A stretch of DNA of 37,753 bases from Clostridia bacterium (GCA_024404015.1 JAKSQQ010000009.1:1-37753), one strand, 5' to 3'; shown: positions 13,394 through 22,881, numbered from the stretch's first letter. Made by a program: numbers and translations. Notes: generated from the letters alone by a model not told the origin.

Positions 13394-15292
13394 ATGAAAT
13401 TAAGACAGCCCGCAACACCGCTCATTACCGTAGACCCCTATTTTTCCGTATGGTCATTTTCGGATAAGCTGAATGAATCGGCAACCGTTCACTGGACCGG
13501 CTCGGCAAACACAATCAACGGTTTCGTTACCGTTGACAACGAAAAATTCGCATTTATGGGCGAAGGAAAAGAGGCCAAAATCAGCCAGACCTTCTGCGAC
13601 ATGAGCGCTCTCGTAACGGATTACGTATTTGAAAACGAAAAAATCGTACTGTGTCTGAGCTTTTATACTCCCCTTTTTCCCGAGGATTTATATCATATTT
13701 CAAGACCCGTTTCATATATGACCGCAAAATATATGTCCGCAGACGGAAATAAGCACGAGGTAACCCTCGGTATTGAGGTTTCAGAGGAAATTTGCCTTGA
13801 TAAAAAAGGTGACTGTGACGTTACGACGGAAACGGGCAAAACCTCCAACGGTCTCCCCTTTGCGAAAATGGGCTCCGCAGAACAGAAAATGCTCACCCGT
13901 GACGGTGACGACCTGAGAATTGAATGGGGATATTTTTATCTTGCAGGTGCAAAGGGTTCATCCGTATCTTTCAAGACCTGGGATGAAATGACCTTCGCCG
14001 CCATTGAGGTGCCCATGTCAGAGGACCTGGAAACCACCGTTCTTTTTGCTTATGACGATATCAAATGCCTTGAATACTTCGGCGAAAAGATTGACGCATA
14101 CTGGAAAACAAAATGTGACTGCATTCTCAAGGCAATTGACGAGGCAGCAGACGAGCAGGCGGAAATTCTCGATAAGTGCAGAGAAAAATCCGAAGCTCTC
14201 TTTGACGATGCAGAGCGTGCAGGCGGTGAAAAATACGCAGATTTGCTTACTCTTGCCTTCCGTCAGACAATCTGCGCTCATAAGCTGGCCGTAGATAACG
14301 AGGGCAACGTTCTCTTCATTTCAAAGGAATGCTTCTCAAACGGCTGTGCCGCAACGGTTGACGTCACTTATCCCTCCGCTCCCTTCATGCTTCTCTATAA
14401 TACCGAGCTTCTCAAGGGTACGCTCCGTCCCATATTCAAATTCACACAAACAGAAAAATGGAAATATGATTTTGCTCCCCACGATGCGGGAACTTATCCT
14501 CTCGTAAACGGTCAGCGTTACGGCTGGAAGCAGGAAAACGATCCCGTTGAATATCTCAAGAGACAGATGCCCGTTGAGGAAAGCGGAAATATGCTTGTAC
14601 TCATGGCGTGTATTTCAATGCTTGACGGCAACACGGAATTCTGCGACGACAAGATGGATATTCTTGCGGGCTGGGTAAAGTATCTTGAACAGTACGGTAC
14701 CGACCCCGAGGACCAGCTCTGTACCGATGACTTTGCAGGTCACCTTGCACATAACTGTAATCTTTCACTTAAAGCAATCATGGGTATTGCGGGATATTCA
14801 AAAATTCTTTCCATGCAGGGAAATCCCGATGCCGATAAATATATGACAGAAGCAAAGGAGATGGCACTCAGCTGGACAAAGCGTGCCGCAAACGAAGACG
14901 GCAGTTTTCGTCTTGCCTTTGACAAGCCCGGTTCATACAGTATGAAATACAATGCGGTCTGGGATAAGCTCTGGGGTACGAAGCTCTTTGATCCCTGCGT
15001 AATGTATTCGGAGCTTTGCTCAAATAAGAAGCATTTCAACGCCTACGGTATGCCTCTTGACAACCGTAAGACCTATACAAAATCAGACTGGATTCTCTGG
15101 ACTGCCGCCATGGCACCTGCCAAAGAAGAATTTGAAGCATACATCGCTCCCCTCTGGGATGCCTATAACGTTTCTCCCGACCGTGCCCCCATGACCGACT
15201 GGTATGATACGGTAACGGGCAAAATAGTGGGCTTCCGTCACAGAACGGTTGTAGGCGGTCTGTTCATCAAGCTTCTTGAGGGACTTTTCTGA
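13394..15292 (+). CDS. Glutaminase A-like protein (DUF5127/DUF4965/DUF1793 family)
   Basis: A 632-residue protein. The opening R-Q-P-A-T-P-L-I-T-V-D-P-Y-F-S-V-W-S matches the start of the GtaA/DUF5127 family, and the second half, with Y-P-S-A-P-F-M-L-L-Y-N-T, F-A-P-H-D-A-G-T-Y-P, W-V-K-Y-L-E-Q-Y-G and E-D-Q-L-C-T-D-D-F-A-G, is the (alpha/alpha)6-barrel-like DUF4965/DUF1793 part. Fungal members are secreted glutaminases; bacterial members are mostly uncharacterised and may act on glycosides. This one has no signal peptide, so it should be cytoplasmic. Start ATG 13394 behind AAGGGAG. Followed by a strong terminator. Family secure, substrate unknown. Confidence 0.82.
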   Translation: MKLRQPATPLITVDPYFSVWSFSDKLNESATVHWTGSANTINGFVTVDNEKFAFMGEGKEAKISQTFCDMSALVTDYVFENEKIVLCLSFYTPLFPEDLYHISRPVSYMTAKYMSADGNKHEVTLGIEVSEEICLDKKGDCDVTTETGKTSNGLPFAKMGSAEQKMLTRDGDDLRIEWGYFYLAGAKGSSVSFKTWDEMTFAAIEVPMSEDLETTVLFAYDDIKCLEYFGEKIDAYWKTKCDCILKAIDEAADEQAEILDKCREKSEALFDDAERAGGEKYADLLTLAFRQTICAHKLAVDNEGNVLFISKECFSNGCAATVDVTYPSAPFMLLYNTELLKGTLRPIFKFTQTEKWKYDFAPHDAGTYPLVNGQRYGWKQENDPVEYLKRQMPVEESGNMLVLMACISMLDGNTEFCDDKMDILAGWVKYLEQYGTDPEDQLCTDDFAGHLAHNCNLSLKAIMGIAGYSKILSMQGNPDADKYMTEAKEMALSWTKRAANEDGSFRLAFDKPGSYSMKYNAVWDKLWGTKLFDPCVMYSELCSNKKHFNAYGMPLDNRKTYTKSDWILWTAAMAPAKEEFEAYIAPLWDAYNVSPDRAPMTDWYDTVTGKIVGFRHRTVVGGLFIKLLEGLF

Positions 15293-15300
15293 TAAAAATA

Positions 15301-15340
15301 AGACTTGTGCCGTATGAACGGTACAAGTCTTTTATATTTT
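15301..15340. terminator. Terminator between convergent genes
   Basis: AGACTTGTGCCGT (15301-15313) pairs with ACGGTACAAGTCT (15318-15330), with one G-T pair, and is followed by TTTATATTTT. It ends the glutaminase-A-like unit; the opposite gene ends at 15339. Confidence 0.85.
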
Positions 15341-16124
15341 ACCTTGTTAAGAATTCAAGCATCCGCGGTCTGAAATCCGGTGCTTCATCGTAGACGGCGT
15401 GACCGTATTCGCTGCCGTACATATACATTTCACAGTTCAGAAGCGATGCCGTTTCACGGATACTGTCCGGCGGAACAAGTCTGTCTCCCTCGCTTCCCGC
15501 CACAAGCACGTCGCACTTTATATTTTTTATCCTGTCCTTGAGATTGAAAGAAATAATCATTCTGCCCAGCTTTGCAAAGCGCTTTCCCTCATCCGCAGTA
15601 ATAAATCTGCCGGAATCAATGAGTCCCTCGCCGTATTCTTTCATTACGGCATCGCCGTAGATACATCTGCACATAAGCTCGTTGGCTTCATAAACTCTGC
15701 CGTTTTCCGCAAGGAAAGTCCATATCTCCATGGCATTGCTTATGGATTCGCAGGATTCCGAAAGAGTGGAACAAATAACCATTTTCTTTACAAATCCGGG
15801 ATATTCCGCCGCTATCGTCTGGGCAACCATTCCTCCCAGGGATGCACCGAAAATGCAGACGTTTTCAAGTCCCAGGCTCTTCATGACCTCCACGGTGTCA
15901 CGTGCCATGTCGTCTATTGAATATTCATCGGGAAGATTTGACCTGCGGTCAAAAAGATATACCGTAAATCTTTCACCGAATTCTCTGAAGCCCTCCTTCA
16001 GAGCTTCCTCAAAAGGCGTAACTGGTTTGAATGAAAGGCCGGGAAGAATAACGAACGCATTCTTTCCCTTTCCGAAGCGGAAATAATTCATTTCAATTCC
16101 CTTTACTCTTGCTGTTTCAATCAT
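15339..16124 (-). CDS. Alpha/beta hydrolase
   Basis: 261 residues. The fold is clear: oxyanion region L-P-G-L-S, a D-R-R strand, nucleophile elbow G-A-S95-L-G-G, an acid near D-V-L-V-A-G-S-E-G-D-R-L-V-P-P and a final G-H-A-V with the catalytic His. It is of the small esterase/lactonase type; the substrate is unknown. The in-frame GTG at 16133 is part of the ribosome site GAGAGGTG, so the start is ATG 16124 (M-I-E-T-A-R-V). It is a single gene with its own promoter, divergent from pflB. No signal peptide. Confidence 0.85.
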   Translation of the reverse strand: MIETARVKGIEMNYFRFGKGKNAFVILPGLSFKPVTPFEEALKEGFREFGERFTVYLFDRRSNLPDEYSIDDMARDTVEVMKSLGLENVCIFGASLGGMVAQTIAAEYPGFVKKMVICSTLSESCESISNAMEIWTFLAENGRVYEANELMCRCIYGDAVMKEYGEGLIDSGRFITADEGKRFAKLGRMIISFNLKDRIKNIKCDVLVAGSEGDRLVPPDSIRETASLLNCEMYMYGSEYGHAVYDEAPDFRPRMLEFLTR

Positions 16125-16151
16125 TATTTTCACCTCTCTTTTATTGAATTG

Positions 16152-16179
16152 ATTATATCACATCTTTTGCCGAGTGCAA
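16152..16179 (-). promoter_or_regulatory. Promoter of the alpha/beta hydrolase gene
   Basis: On the minus strand TTGCAC (complement of 16174-16179), a 16-base spacer and TATAAT (complement of 16152-16157). Confidence 0.65.
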
Positions 16180-16243
16180 GGCGATTATGTATTCTTCACA
16201 ATATTTTATTTTCGGAAAGGATTATATTGTGCAGTAATTTTCA

Positions 16244-16272
16244 TTGACAAACCCACATTGCAAATGTAAAAT
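16244..16272 (+). promoter_or_regulatory. Promoter of the pfl operon
   Basis: Perfect TTGACA (16244-16249), a 17-base spacer and TAAAAT (16267-16272). The transcript would start near 16279 and carry a leader of about 150 bases before pflB. Confidence 0.8.
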
Positions 16273-16280
16273 GATATCAG

Positions 16281-16402
16281 AAGGTGACGAAGCTTTCGGG
16301 TACTTTTACGCTGACGGAATGTGAATTGACACAGTGCGTAATTGATACCGATAATACCGACCGTCTGGGTAACGCTGATTATGTCAGGGTTACCCTTTTT
16401 TG
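16281..16402 (+). ncRNA. Structured pflB leader with terminator, pfl/ZTP-riboswitch-like
   Basis: The leader can fold a 6-base stem TTACGC/GCGTAA (16306-16311, 16336-16341) with an inner stem TGTG/CACA (16320-16323, 16330-16333), and GGTA (16299-16302) can pair with TACC (16346-16349). The internal loop word GACGG (16313-16317) is complementary to CCGTC (16361-16365), which directly abuts the terminator stem. The 3' word CCGTCTGGGT resembles CCGCCTGGGC of the ZTP (pfl motif) riboswitch, with the change compensated in the loop, and the gene downstream is pyruvate formate-lyase, the namesake context. However, the usual GGGAGC segment after the inner stem is missing. It is either a diverged ZTP riboswitch or another attenuator-type aptamer. 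Confidence 0.5.
16367..16402 (+). terminator. Leader terminator (attenuator) before pflB
   Basis: GGGTAAC-G-CTGA (16367-16378) pairs with TCAG-G-GTTACCC (16384-16395), with one G-G mismatch and a 5-base loop, followed by TTTTTT. It stands 25 bases before the pflB start codon, so it must be read through, or prevented by the upstream fold, for expression. Confidence 0.85.
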
Positions 16403-16426
16403 TTTATGTGATGGAGGAGATTTACT

Positions 16427-18655
16427 ATGTATTTTGAACAGTGGAACGGGTTTAACGGCGGAAATTGGACAGAAAACATTGACGTAAGAGATTTCATTGA
16501 CAAGAACTATACTCCCTATACCGGAGACGGCTCTTTCCTTGCTCCCGCAACGGAAAGAACAAAAAAGGCACTTGCCGAGCTTGAGCGTCTTAAAAAGCTT
16601 GAGCAGGAAAGAGGCGGAGTGCTCTCCGTTGACACAACCACCGTATCATCTCTTTGCAACTACAAGCCCGGTTATCTCTGTGACGAAGACATAATCGTAG
16701 GCATGCAGACGGATGAGCCCCTCAAGAGAGGTGTAAACCCCTTCGGCGGCATTCGTATGGCCCGCTCCGCCTGTGAAGCATACGGCTATAAGCTCTCCGA
16801 CAAAATCGAAGAATATTTCAGATACAGAACCACCCACAACGACGGCGTTTTCCGTATTTATACAGACGAAATGAAAGCTGCCAGACACTGTGCTTTGCTG
16901 ACCGGTCTTCCCGATGCATACGGCAGAGGCAGAATCATCGGTGACTACCGCCGTATTGCCCTTTACGGCATTGACAAGCTTATTGAAGAAAAGAAGAAGG
17001 ATAAGCAGAAGGCAGGAGAAAACTTCATGGACGTTGACAATATCCGCCTGCTTGAAGAGCTTTATCAGCAAATCAATTTCCTTAATCTGCTTAAGGAAAT
17101 GGCATCCATGTACGGCTTTGACATTTCAAAGCCCGCCTCCAATGCAAAGGAAGCAATCCAATGGACATATTTCGGCTACCTTGCCGCAAACAAGGAACAG
17201 AACGGTGCCGCCATGTCCTTCGGCAGAACCTCCACCTTCTTTGACATCTACATTGAGCGTGACCTTAAAAACGGCGTACTTGACGAATCGGGTGCTCAGG
17301 AGCTCATGGACGACCTGGTACTCAAGCTCAGATGTGCCCGTCATCTTCGCACTCCCGAATACAACGAGCTTTTCGGCGGTGACCCCATGTGGATTACGGA
17401 AAGCATAGGCGGCATGAGTCTCAACCACAAAACACTGGTTACCAAAAACTCATTCCGTGTACTCAATACGCTTTACAATCTCGGCCCCGCACCCGAGCCC
17501 AATCTGACCGTTCTCTGGAGCAATGCTCTTCCCGGGGGCTTCAAGAAATTCTGTGCAAAGATTTCAATAGATACCGACTCAATCCAGTACGAAAACGATG
17601 ACCTTATGAGACCCCGTTTCGGTGACGACTACGCCATTGCCTGCTGTGTATCAGCAATGAAAGTCGGCAAACAGATGCAGTTTTTCGGTGCAAGAACAAA
17701 CCTTGCCAAGCTTTTACTGCTTTCAATCAACGGCGGTGTGGATAACGTTTTCGGTACTCATATCGGCCCTCAGATGGGACCCATACAGGATGAATACCTT
17801 GACTACAAGAAGGTAATGGAGCGTTTTACCGTTTACCTTGAATGGCTGTGCCGCCTTTACGTGAATACCATGAACTGCATTCACTATATGCACGATAAAT
17901 ACGCTTATGAAAAAACACAGATGGCTCTTCACGATACCGACGTTGAACGGCTGATGGCATTCGGCGTGGCAGGTCTTTCCGTAATCACAGACTCTCTTTC
18001 CGCAATCAAATTTGCAAAGGTACGCCCCATCAAGGATGAAAACGGCATTATCGTTGATTTTGAAACCGAAGGCGATTTCCCCAAGTACGGCAACGACGAC
18101 AACCGTGCCGATGAAATTGCCCAGGAGCTTCTTGTCATGGTACACAACGAACTGAAGAAGACTCCCGCATATAAGGGTGCAATACATACGCTTTCCGCCC
18201 TTACCATTACCTCAAACGTAATGTACGGCAAAAAGACGGGCGCTACCCCCGACGGCAGAAAGAAGGGCGAGCCCTTTGCTCCCGGTGCAAATCCCATGCA
18301 TAACCGTGAAACCAACGGTGCTCTCGCTTCCCTCAATTCCGTTTCAAAGCTCCCCTATTCCTCTGCATCAGACGGTATTTCAAATACCTTCTCAATTATT
18401 CCCGATGCACTGGGCAAGGATGAAGAAAACAGAATTGCAAATCTTGTTACCATGCTTGACGGTTACTTTGCAAACGATGCTCACCATATCAACGTAAACG
18501 TAATGAACCGTGAGACCCTCATGGATGCATATGACCATCCCGAAAATTATCCCAACCTTACCATCAGAGTATCCGGCTATGCCGTAAACTTTGTCAAGCT
18601 TTCAAGAGAACAGCAGAGAGAGGTCATCAAGAGGACCTTCCACGAGGCAATGTAA
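16427..18655 (+). CDS. pflB: Pyruvate formate-lyase (formate C-acetyltransferase)
   Basis: 742 residues, close to the E. coli enzyme. It converts pyruvate and CoA to acetyl-CoA and formate by a glycyl radical mechanism under anaerobic conditions. The catalytic cysteines C406-C407 lie in [22 protein letters not shown], and the radical glycine G717 in R-V-S-G-Y-A-V-N-F near the C-terminus. The A-C-C-V and V-G-K-Q-M-Q-F-F context marks true PFL rather than a glycerol or choline lyase. ATG 16427 follows GGAGG at 16413-16417. The stop overlaps pflA by one base. Expression is likely controlled by the leader terminator. Formate made here also feeds formyl-tetrahydrofolate and purine synthesis. Confidence 0.97.
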   Translation: MYFEQWNGFNGGNWTENIDVRDFIDKNYTPYTGDGSFLAPATERTKKALAELERLKKLEQERGGVLSVDTTTVSSLCNYKPGYLCDEDIIVGMQTDEPLKRGVNPFGGIRMARSACEAYGYKLSDKIEEYFRYRTTHNDGVFRIYTDEMKAARHCALLTGLPDAYGRGRIIGDYRRIALYGIDKLIEEKKKDKQKAGENFMDVDNIRLLEELYQQINFLNLLKEMASMYGFDISKPASNAKEAIQWTYFGYLAANKEQNGAAMSFGRTSTFFDIYIERDLKNGVLDESGAQELMDDLVLKLRCARHLRTPEYNELFGGDPMWITESIGGMSLNHKTLVTKNSFRVLNTLYNLGPAPEPNLTVLWSNALPGGFKKFCAKISIDTDSIQYENDDLMRPRFGDDYAIACCVSAMKVGKQMQFFGARTNLAKLLLLSINGGVDNVFGTHIGPQMGPIQDEYLDYKKVMERFTVYLEWLCRLYVNTMNCIHYMHDKYAYEKTQMALHDTDVERLMAFGVAGLSVITDSLSAIKFAKVRPIKDENGIIVDFETEGDFPKYGNDDNRADEIAQELLVMVHNELKKTPAYKGAIHTLSALTITSNVMYGKKTGATPDGRKKGEPFAPGANPMHNRETNGALASLNSVSKLPYSSASDGISNTFSIIPDALGKDEENRIANLVTMLDGYFANDAHHINVNVMNRETLMDAYDHPENYPNLTIRVSGYAVNFVKLSREQQREVIKRTFHEAM

Positions 18656-19359
18656 TGAAGGGCAGGATTCATTCTTTTCAGTCCCTGGGCACGGTTGACG
18701 GACCCGGCATAAGAAACGTGGTATTCATGCAGGGCTGCCCCCTGCGCTGTGCCTGCTGTCACAATCCCGACACCTGGGACTTTAACGGCGGAGAAGAAAT
18801 TGAAGGGGATAAGCTCATTGAAAAAATATTCCGTTTCCGTTCCTATTTCGGAAGTGACGGCGGTGTGACCGTTTCCGGCGGGGAGCCCCTTTGTCAGGCG
18901 GAATTTCTGACGGAGCTGTTTTCCGGTCTGAAAAACGCGGGAATAAATACGGCGCTTGACACGTCCGGATGCATTTACAACGAACAGGTTGAAAAACTAC
19001 TGAAATACACGGACCTTGTTTTGCTTGACTATAAGTATGCCCATGCGGAAGATTATTTACGGTACACGAAATGCGATATAAAAAAGGTTGACCTTTTCAT
19101 TTCGGAGCTTGAAAAGAAAAACATACCCGTGTGGATACGCAGAGTAATCATCCCCGGACTCAACGATGACGAAAGCTCAATGCTTCAGCTTAAATCATTA
19201 CGCGAAAAATACACCTGCATAAAGAAAATCGAGCTGCTCCCTTTCAGAAAGCTCTGCATTGAAAAATATCAGTCCCTGGGCATTTCTTTTCCCTTTGAAG
19301 ACATTCCCGAAGCATCAAAGGAAAAAACGGAAAAACTGGAAGCGGAATTTCTCGGATAA
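18655..19359 (+). CDS. pflA: Pyruvate formate-lyase-activating enzyme (radical SAM)
   Basis: 234 residues. It installs the glycyl radical on PflB using S-adenosylmethionine and a [4Fe-4S] cluster. The cluster motif is C28-x3-C32-x2-C35 (G-C-P-L-R-C-A-C-C-H-N-P-D-T-W), followed by G-G-V-T-V-S-G-G-E-P-L for SAM binding. There is no ferredoxin-like insert, which fits PflA rather than activators of other glycyl-radical enzymes. The start ATG overlaps the pflB stop by one base, so the two are coupled; an intrinsic terminator follows. Confidence 0.96.
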   Translation: MKGRIHSFQSLGTVDGPGIRNVVFMQGCPLRCACCHNPDTWDFNGGEEIEGDKLIEKIFRFRSYFGSDGGVTVSGGEPLCQAEFLTELFSGLKNAGINTALDTSGCIYNEQVEKLLKYTDLVLLDYKYAHAEDYLRYTKCDIKKVDLFISELEKKNIPVWIRRVIIPGLNDDESSMLQLKSLREKYTCIKKIELLPFRKLCIEKYQSLGISFPFEDIPEASKEKTEKLEAEFLG

Positions 19360-19363
19360 ATTG

Positions 19364-19391
19364 ACGGTAATCTTCGGATTACCGTTTTTTA
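19364..19391 (+). terminator. Terminator of the pfl operon
   Basis: ACGGTAAT-CTTCGG-ATTACCGT (19364-19385) with a CTTCGG tetraloop-type loop, followed by a T-run to 19391. Confidence 0.9.
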
Positions 19392-19462
19392 TTCTGTTTT
19401 CGGTTGATTTATAAGCGGCAAATGTGATACTTTATTATTGAACTCAGTCAGGAGGAATAATC

Positions 19463-20515
19463 ATGAAAACAGAAGATTTTGATAAAAATTTCCTTGTAGG
19501 CACTCCCGATGGAAACGGTCTGTGCTACATGAACATTACGGAAAAGCCCTTTGTCACCTACGGACTTATGCCCTCCGATGAAAAGGGATATCACAGAATG
19601 AATCCGAAGGTTGCGAAAAAATGCAACGACGGTGTGGCATTTCTTAATTACCATACCGCAGGGGGCAGAGTAAGATTTGCCACCGATTCCGATACGATTT
19701 CAATAAAGGCGGAATCCGTCTTTATGTCAAAGATGCCCCACATGGCATTCACGGGCAGTATCGGCTTTGATTTATATGAAAAGCTTGAGGGCGAATACAT
19801 TTACAGGGGCTCGTTCATTCCTCCCGTTGATATTGAAGACGGATACACCTCATCAATAAATGTCGGGGAAGGCGGAATGAGAGACTATACCCTCAATTTT
19901 CCTCTCTACGGTGGTATAAAGAAACTGGAAATCGGCCTTAAAGCAGGCAGTAAGCTCGGGGCGGGTGAAAAATACCGGGATATGCTTCCCGTAGTATATT
20001 ACGGCTCATCAATCACCCAAGGGGGGTGTGCTTCAAGACCCGGAAACGCCTATCAGACAATAGTTACAAGGAAGCTGGATATTGACCATATCAATCTGGG
20101 ATTTTCCGGCTCGGCAAAGGCAGAGAAAGCAATGTGCGACTACCTTGCAAATCTTGAAATGTCGGTTTTTGTCTGCGACTACGACCATAACGCACCAACC
20201 CTTGAGCATCTTCGGAAAACTCTCCCCACGCTGATTGAAACCTTCAGAAAAAAACAGCCCGAAACGCCGATTATAATGATGTCAAGGCCTCAATGCAGAC
20301 CGAATGAGGATGAAATCGCAAGACGTGATACGGTAAAAGGGGTTTACGAAAGTCAGCTTGCAAAGGGTGACAAAAACATTTTCTTTATTGACGGCAGCCG
20401 TATTACCCTCTTCTTCGGCGGTGACAGTGCGACCGTTGACGGCTCTCATCCCAACGACCTGGGATTTATGTGTATGGCAAAATCCGTATGGGAAGTACTG
20501 GAAAAAATAATATGA
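19463..20515 (+). CDS. SGNH/GDSL-type hydrolase
   Basis: A 350-residue protein in two parts. An N-terminal beta-rich domain (1-165) is of the type that precedes some SGNH esterases. The C-terminal SGNH domain has block I G-S-S-I-T-Q-G-G (nucleophile S183), block II G-F-S-G-S-A-K-A, block III with Y-D-H-N-A-P and block V D326-G-S-H329-P-N-D. Such enzymes remove acetyl or acyl esters from sugars or lipids; the substrate is unknown. There is no signal peptide, so it should be intracellular. ATG 19463 follows AGGAGG. A single-gene unit between two terminators. Confidence 0.87.
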   Translation: MKTEDFDKNFLVGTPDGNGLCYMNITEKPFVTYGLMPSDEKGYHRMNPKVAKKCNDGVAFLNYHTAGGRVRFATDSDTISIKAESVFMSKMPHMAFTGSIGFDLYEKLEGEYIYRGSFIPPVDIEDGYTSSINVGEGGMRDYTLNFPLYGGIKKLEIGLKAGSKLGAGEKYRDMLPVVYYGSSITQGGCASRPGNAYQTIVTRKLDIDHINLGFSGSAKAEKAMCDYLANLEMSVFVCDYDHNAPTLEHLRKTLPTLIETFRKKQPETPIIMMSRPQCRPNEDEIARRDTVKGVYESQLAKGDKNIFFIDGSRITLFFGGDSATVDGSHPNDLGFMCMAKSVWEVLEKII

Positions 20516-20521
20516 ATACGG

Positions 20522-20552
20522 GGCGGATATTATTACGATATCCGCCTTTTCT
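20522..20552 (+). terminator. Terminator of the SGNH hydrolase gene
   Basis: GGCGGATAT-N7-ATATCCGCC (20522-20546) is followed by TTTTCTT. Confidence 0.85.
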
Positions 20553-20554
20553 TA

Positions 20555-20583
20555 TTGATAACCGCATTCTGTTATGATATAAT
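20555..20583 (+). promoter_or_regulatory. Promoter of the SLC13-like transporter unit
   Basis: TTGATA (20555-20560), a 17-base spacer and TATAAT (20578-20583), directly after the preceding terminator. Confidence 0.75.
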
Positions 20584-20604
20584 TCTACAAATTGTTTTTT
20601 CGGG

Positions 20605-21741
20605 ATGCAAAAAATGACAAAAGTAAAAGATTTTCTTAAAAAGGATATCATGCTTGTTGTGGCGGTAACAGCCGCAATCATTTCTCTTTTCATAACAAAA
20701 CCGAGTATGGCACTGGTTTCCTCCATAGATTGGAAAACCCTTGCCACATTATTTATGCTTCTTTCCGTTCTTGATGGCTTCAAGCACGAAAACCTGTTTC
20801 AGCCCCTTATCAATCTTGCAGGTAAAATCGGCACACAAACGGGGCTGACCTTTTTCCTCGTATTTTCCGTTTTCTTTTCCTCAATGTTTGTGACAAACGA
20901 CGTATCGCTTATCATTTTCGTTCCGCTGACAATCATTCTTTTCCGTGCGGGAGGCAAAGAAAAATATACTGTTCCCGTACTTGTACTTGAAAATATTGCG
21001 GCTATCCGCGGCTCTCTGCTGACGCCCTTCGGCAGTCCGCAGAATCTGTTTCTCTATTCCGGAAGCGGTATTCATGCCGGGGACTTTCTTAAAATGATGC
21101 TTCCCCTCAATATCGGAAGTGCAGTCCTGCTGTCAATCTTTATTCTGATAATGTACCGCAAAAATCCGAAGGAAGACATAGGCGGAAGCGAAGAACTGAA
21201 TGCCGTATGGGAAAAAGAAGGCAGAACAAAGAGAATATTATATTTTTCTCTTTTCGCAATTATCATCGCCATGATAGTGTCAAGGACTTCACTCTGGCCT
21301 TACGTTACCGCCCTGACGGTAATCGCTCTGCTGATTTTTGACAGAAAAGTATTTCTGAGGGTGGATTACGCTCTTATTTTTACTTTTCTCTGCTTCTTTA
21401 TCTTTTCATCATCTCTTTCGGCAAACCCCGTTATATCGGAATTTCTCAAAAAGAGTGTGGCGGGCAGAGAATACCTCTGGAGCATTCTCCTCAGCCAGGT
21501 GATTTCCAACGTACCCGCAGCCATAGTTCTGTGGCCCTTTACAACTAATCTGAAGGCACTCATATACGGTCTTGATTCCGCAGGCCTCTGCTCAATAATC
21601 GGCTCTCTGGCCTCGGTTATCAATATGAGAATATACACAAAGGAATATCCCGGCAACGGTCTGAAATTCATTTGGAAATTTGAATTCATTTCCCTTGCAT
21701 TCTTTGCGATTGTGGTAATTCCCCAGTATTTTTTGATTTGA
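20605..21741 (+). CDS. SLC13/ArsB-NhaD-type anion transporter
   Basis: A 378-residue integral membrane protein with about ten hydrophobic segments. The motifs W-K-T-L-A-T-L-F-M-L-L, M-F-V-T-N-D-V-S-L-I-I-F-V-P and I-R-G-S-L-L-T-P-F-G-S-P-Q-N-L-F-L-Y belong to the ion transporter superfamily that includes citrate/succinate (SLC13), ArsB and NhaD proteins; the second half repeats the topology (S-Q-V-I-S-N-V-P-A-A-I-V-L). Substrate unknown, likely a carboxylate or inorganic anion. The start is not certain: ATG 20605 is directly preceded by CGGG with no spacing, while ATG 20614 has GGGAT at a workable distance. The GH99-like gene follows 25 bases after the stop. Confidence 0.82.
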   Translation: MQKMTKVKDFLKKDIMLVVAVTAAIISLFITKPSMALVSSIDWKTLATLFMLLSVLDGFKHENLFQPLINLAGKIGTQTGLTFFLVFSVFFSSMFVTNDVSLIIFVPLTIILFRAGGKEKYTVPVLVLENIAAIRGSLLTPFGSPQNLFLYSGSGIHAGDFLKMMLPLNIGSAVLLSIFILIMYRKNPKEDIGGSEELNAVWEKEGRTKRILYFSLFAIIIAMIVSRTSLWPYVTALTVIALLIFDRKVFLRVDYALIFTFLCFFIFSSSLSANPVISEFLKKSVAGREYLWSILLSQVISNVPAAIVLWPFTTNLKALIYGLDSAGLCSIIGSLASVINMRIYTKEYPGNGLKFIWKFEFISLAFFAIVVIPQYFLI

Positions 21742-21766
21742 ATTCACTTAAAGTGAGGTAATATAA

Positions 21767-22870
21767 ATGAGTAAATATGATATTGCGGCGTTTGTCTGGC
21801 CCTCCTACACGGGAGACGAAAACAGGACTAAAATTTTCTGGCCCGAGGGCTACGGCGAATGGCAGACTGTCAAAGCAATGACAAACAAGGGCTATGACGG
21901 CTGCAGATGGCCCCGCAAGCCCCTCTGGGGATACGTCAACGAAGCAGACCCCAGGATAATGGAAATGCAGATTCAATGTGCAGTTGACTACGGCGTTAAC
22001 ACCTCCATCTATGACTGGTACTGGTTTGACGACTGCCTTAACGACGGCTTCCTTAAGGCAAGAAACAACAAAGACATGAAATTCTATCTGATGTGGGCAA
22101 ACCACAATGCCACACATCTGTGGGATAAGCGCAATTCCGCTGACCTTTCAACCGTTATCTGGAAGGGTGCCGTAACCCCCGAAATATGGGATAAGATTAC
22201 GGACCGCACAATTAAAAAATATTTTTCGGTTGATAATTACTACAAAATCGACGGCTGTCCCGTATATATGATATTTGACATTGACAACTTCCTCAGGACC
22301 TTCGGTACAAGCGAAAAAGCAAAAGCAGGGCTTGACCTTTTCAGAGAAAAAACCGTCAAAGCCGGCTTCCCCGGTCTTCATATTCAGATAGTCCACTGGA
22401 GAAAGAGAACTTACGGCTGGCTTCCCGAGGGCGACTCTGCAAAGGGCTGTACCGTTGAGCAATTATATTCATTTTTGGGTGCGGATTCCGTTACCAATTA
22501 CAACTGGGGCGGCTCGGCAAATCTTGACGGGGATTATTCCGCAATTACCGATGAATACATGGAAAGCATTACGGACACCGACAGCAATATTTCAATTCCT
22601 TTTTATCCCAACATTACAATCGGCTGGGATAATAACGTGAGATTCAACGACTTCATTCCCGGAGTGGTAAAGAACAACACCCCCGAAGCATTCGGCGAGA
22701 CCTGCCGCAGAGTAAAGGAATTTGCAGACAAGAAGCTTGCCGATGGTAAAATGAAGGCGCCCCTCATTACAGTCAACAGCTGGAACGAATGGACGGAAAC
22801 AAGTTATCTTCAGCCCGACGACCTTTACGGCTACGGATATCTTGAAAAAATAAAAGAAATTTTCGGTTAA
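21767..22870 (+). CDS. Glycoside hydrolase family 99-like (WbsX-type) protein
   Basis: A 367-residue protein. The N-terminus Y-D-I-A-A-F-V-W-P-S-Y, the W-P-E-G-Y-G-E-W segment, G-V-N-T-S-I-Y-D-W-Y-W-F-D-D and the end N-S-W-N-E-W-T-E-T-S-Y-L-Q-P-D match the GH99-like/WbsX family, a TIM barrel. True GH99 enzymes are endo-alpha-mannosidases; WbsX-type members are found in glycan biosynthesis and degradation clusters and many are uncharacterised. The conserved E in W-N-E-W is the likely acidic catalytic residue. No signal peptide, so intracellular. ATG 21767 follows GTGAGGTAA. Followed 11 bases later by the glycerophosphodiesterase gene. Confidence 0.85.
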   Translation: MSKYDIAAFVWPSYTGDENRTKIFWPEGYGEWQTVKAMTNKGYDGCRWPRKPLWGYVNEADPRIMEMQIQCAVDYGVNTSIYDWYWFDDCLNDGFLKARNNKDMKFYLMWANHNATHLWDKRNSADLSTVIWKGAVTPEIWDKITDRTIKKYFSVDNYYKIDGCPVYMIFDIDNFLRTFGTSEKAKAGLDLFREKTVKAGFPGLHIQIVHWRKRTYGWLPEGDSAKGCTVEQLYSFLGADSVTNYNWGGSANLDGDYSAITDEYMESITDTDSNISIPFYPNITIGWDNNVRFNDFIPGVVKNNTPEAFGETCRRVKEFADKKLADGKMKAPLITVNSWNEWTETSYLQPDDLYGYGYLEKIKEIFG

Positions 22871-22881
22871 GGAGATAAATC

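Noticed and set aside
16281..16380. Leader before pflB read as a TPP riboswitch
   Set aside because: Words such as CGGGTAC, GCTGA and GATAAT look similar, but the conserved CTGAGA and the pairing partner ACCC are missing at the right places.
16281..16402. Leader before pflB read as a T-box
   Set aside because: No AGGGTGGNACCGCG-type antiterminator word and no specifier loop context; pflB is not a usual T-box gene.
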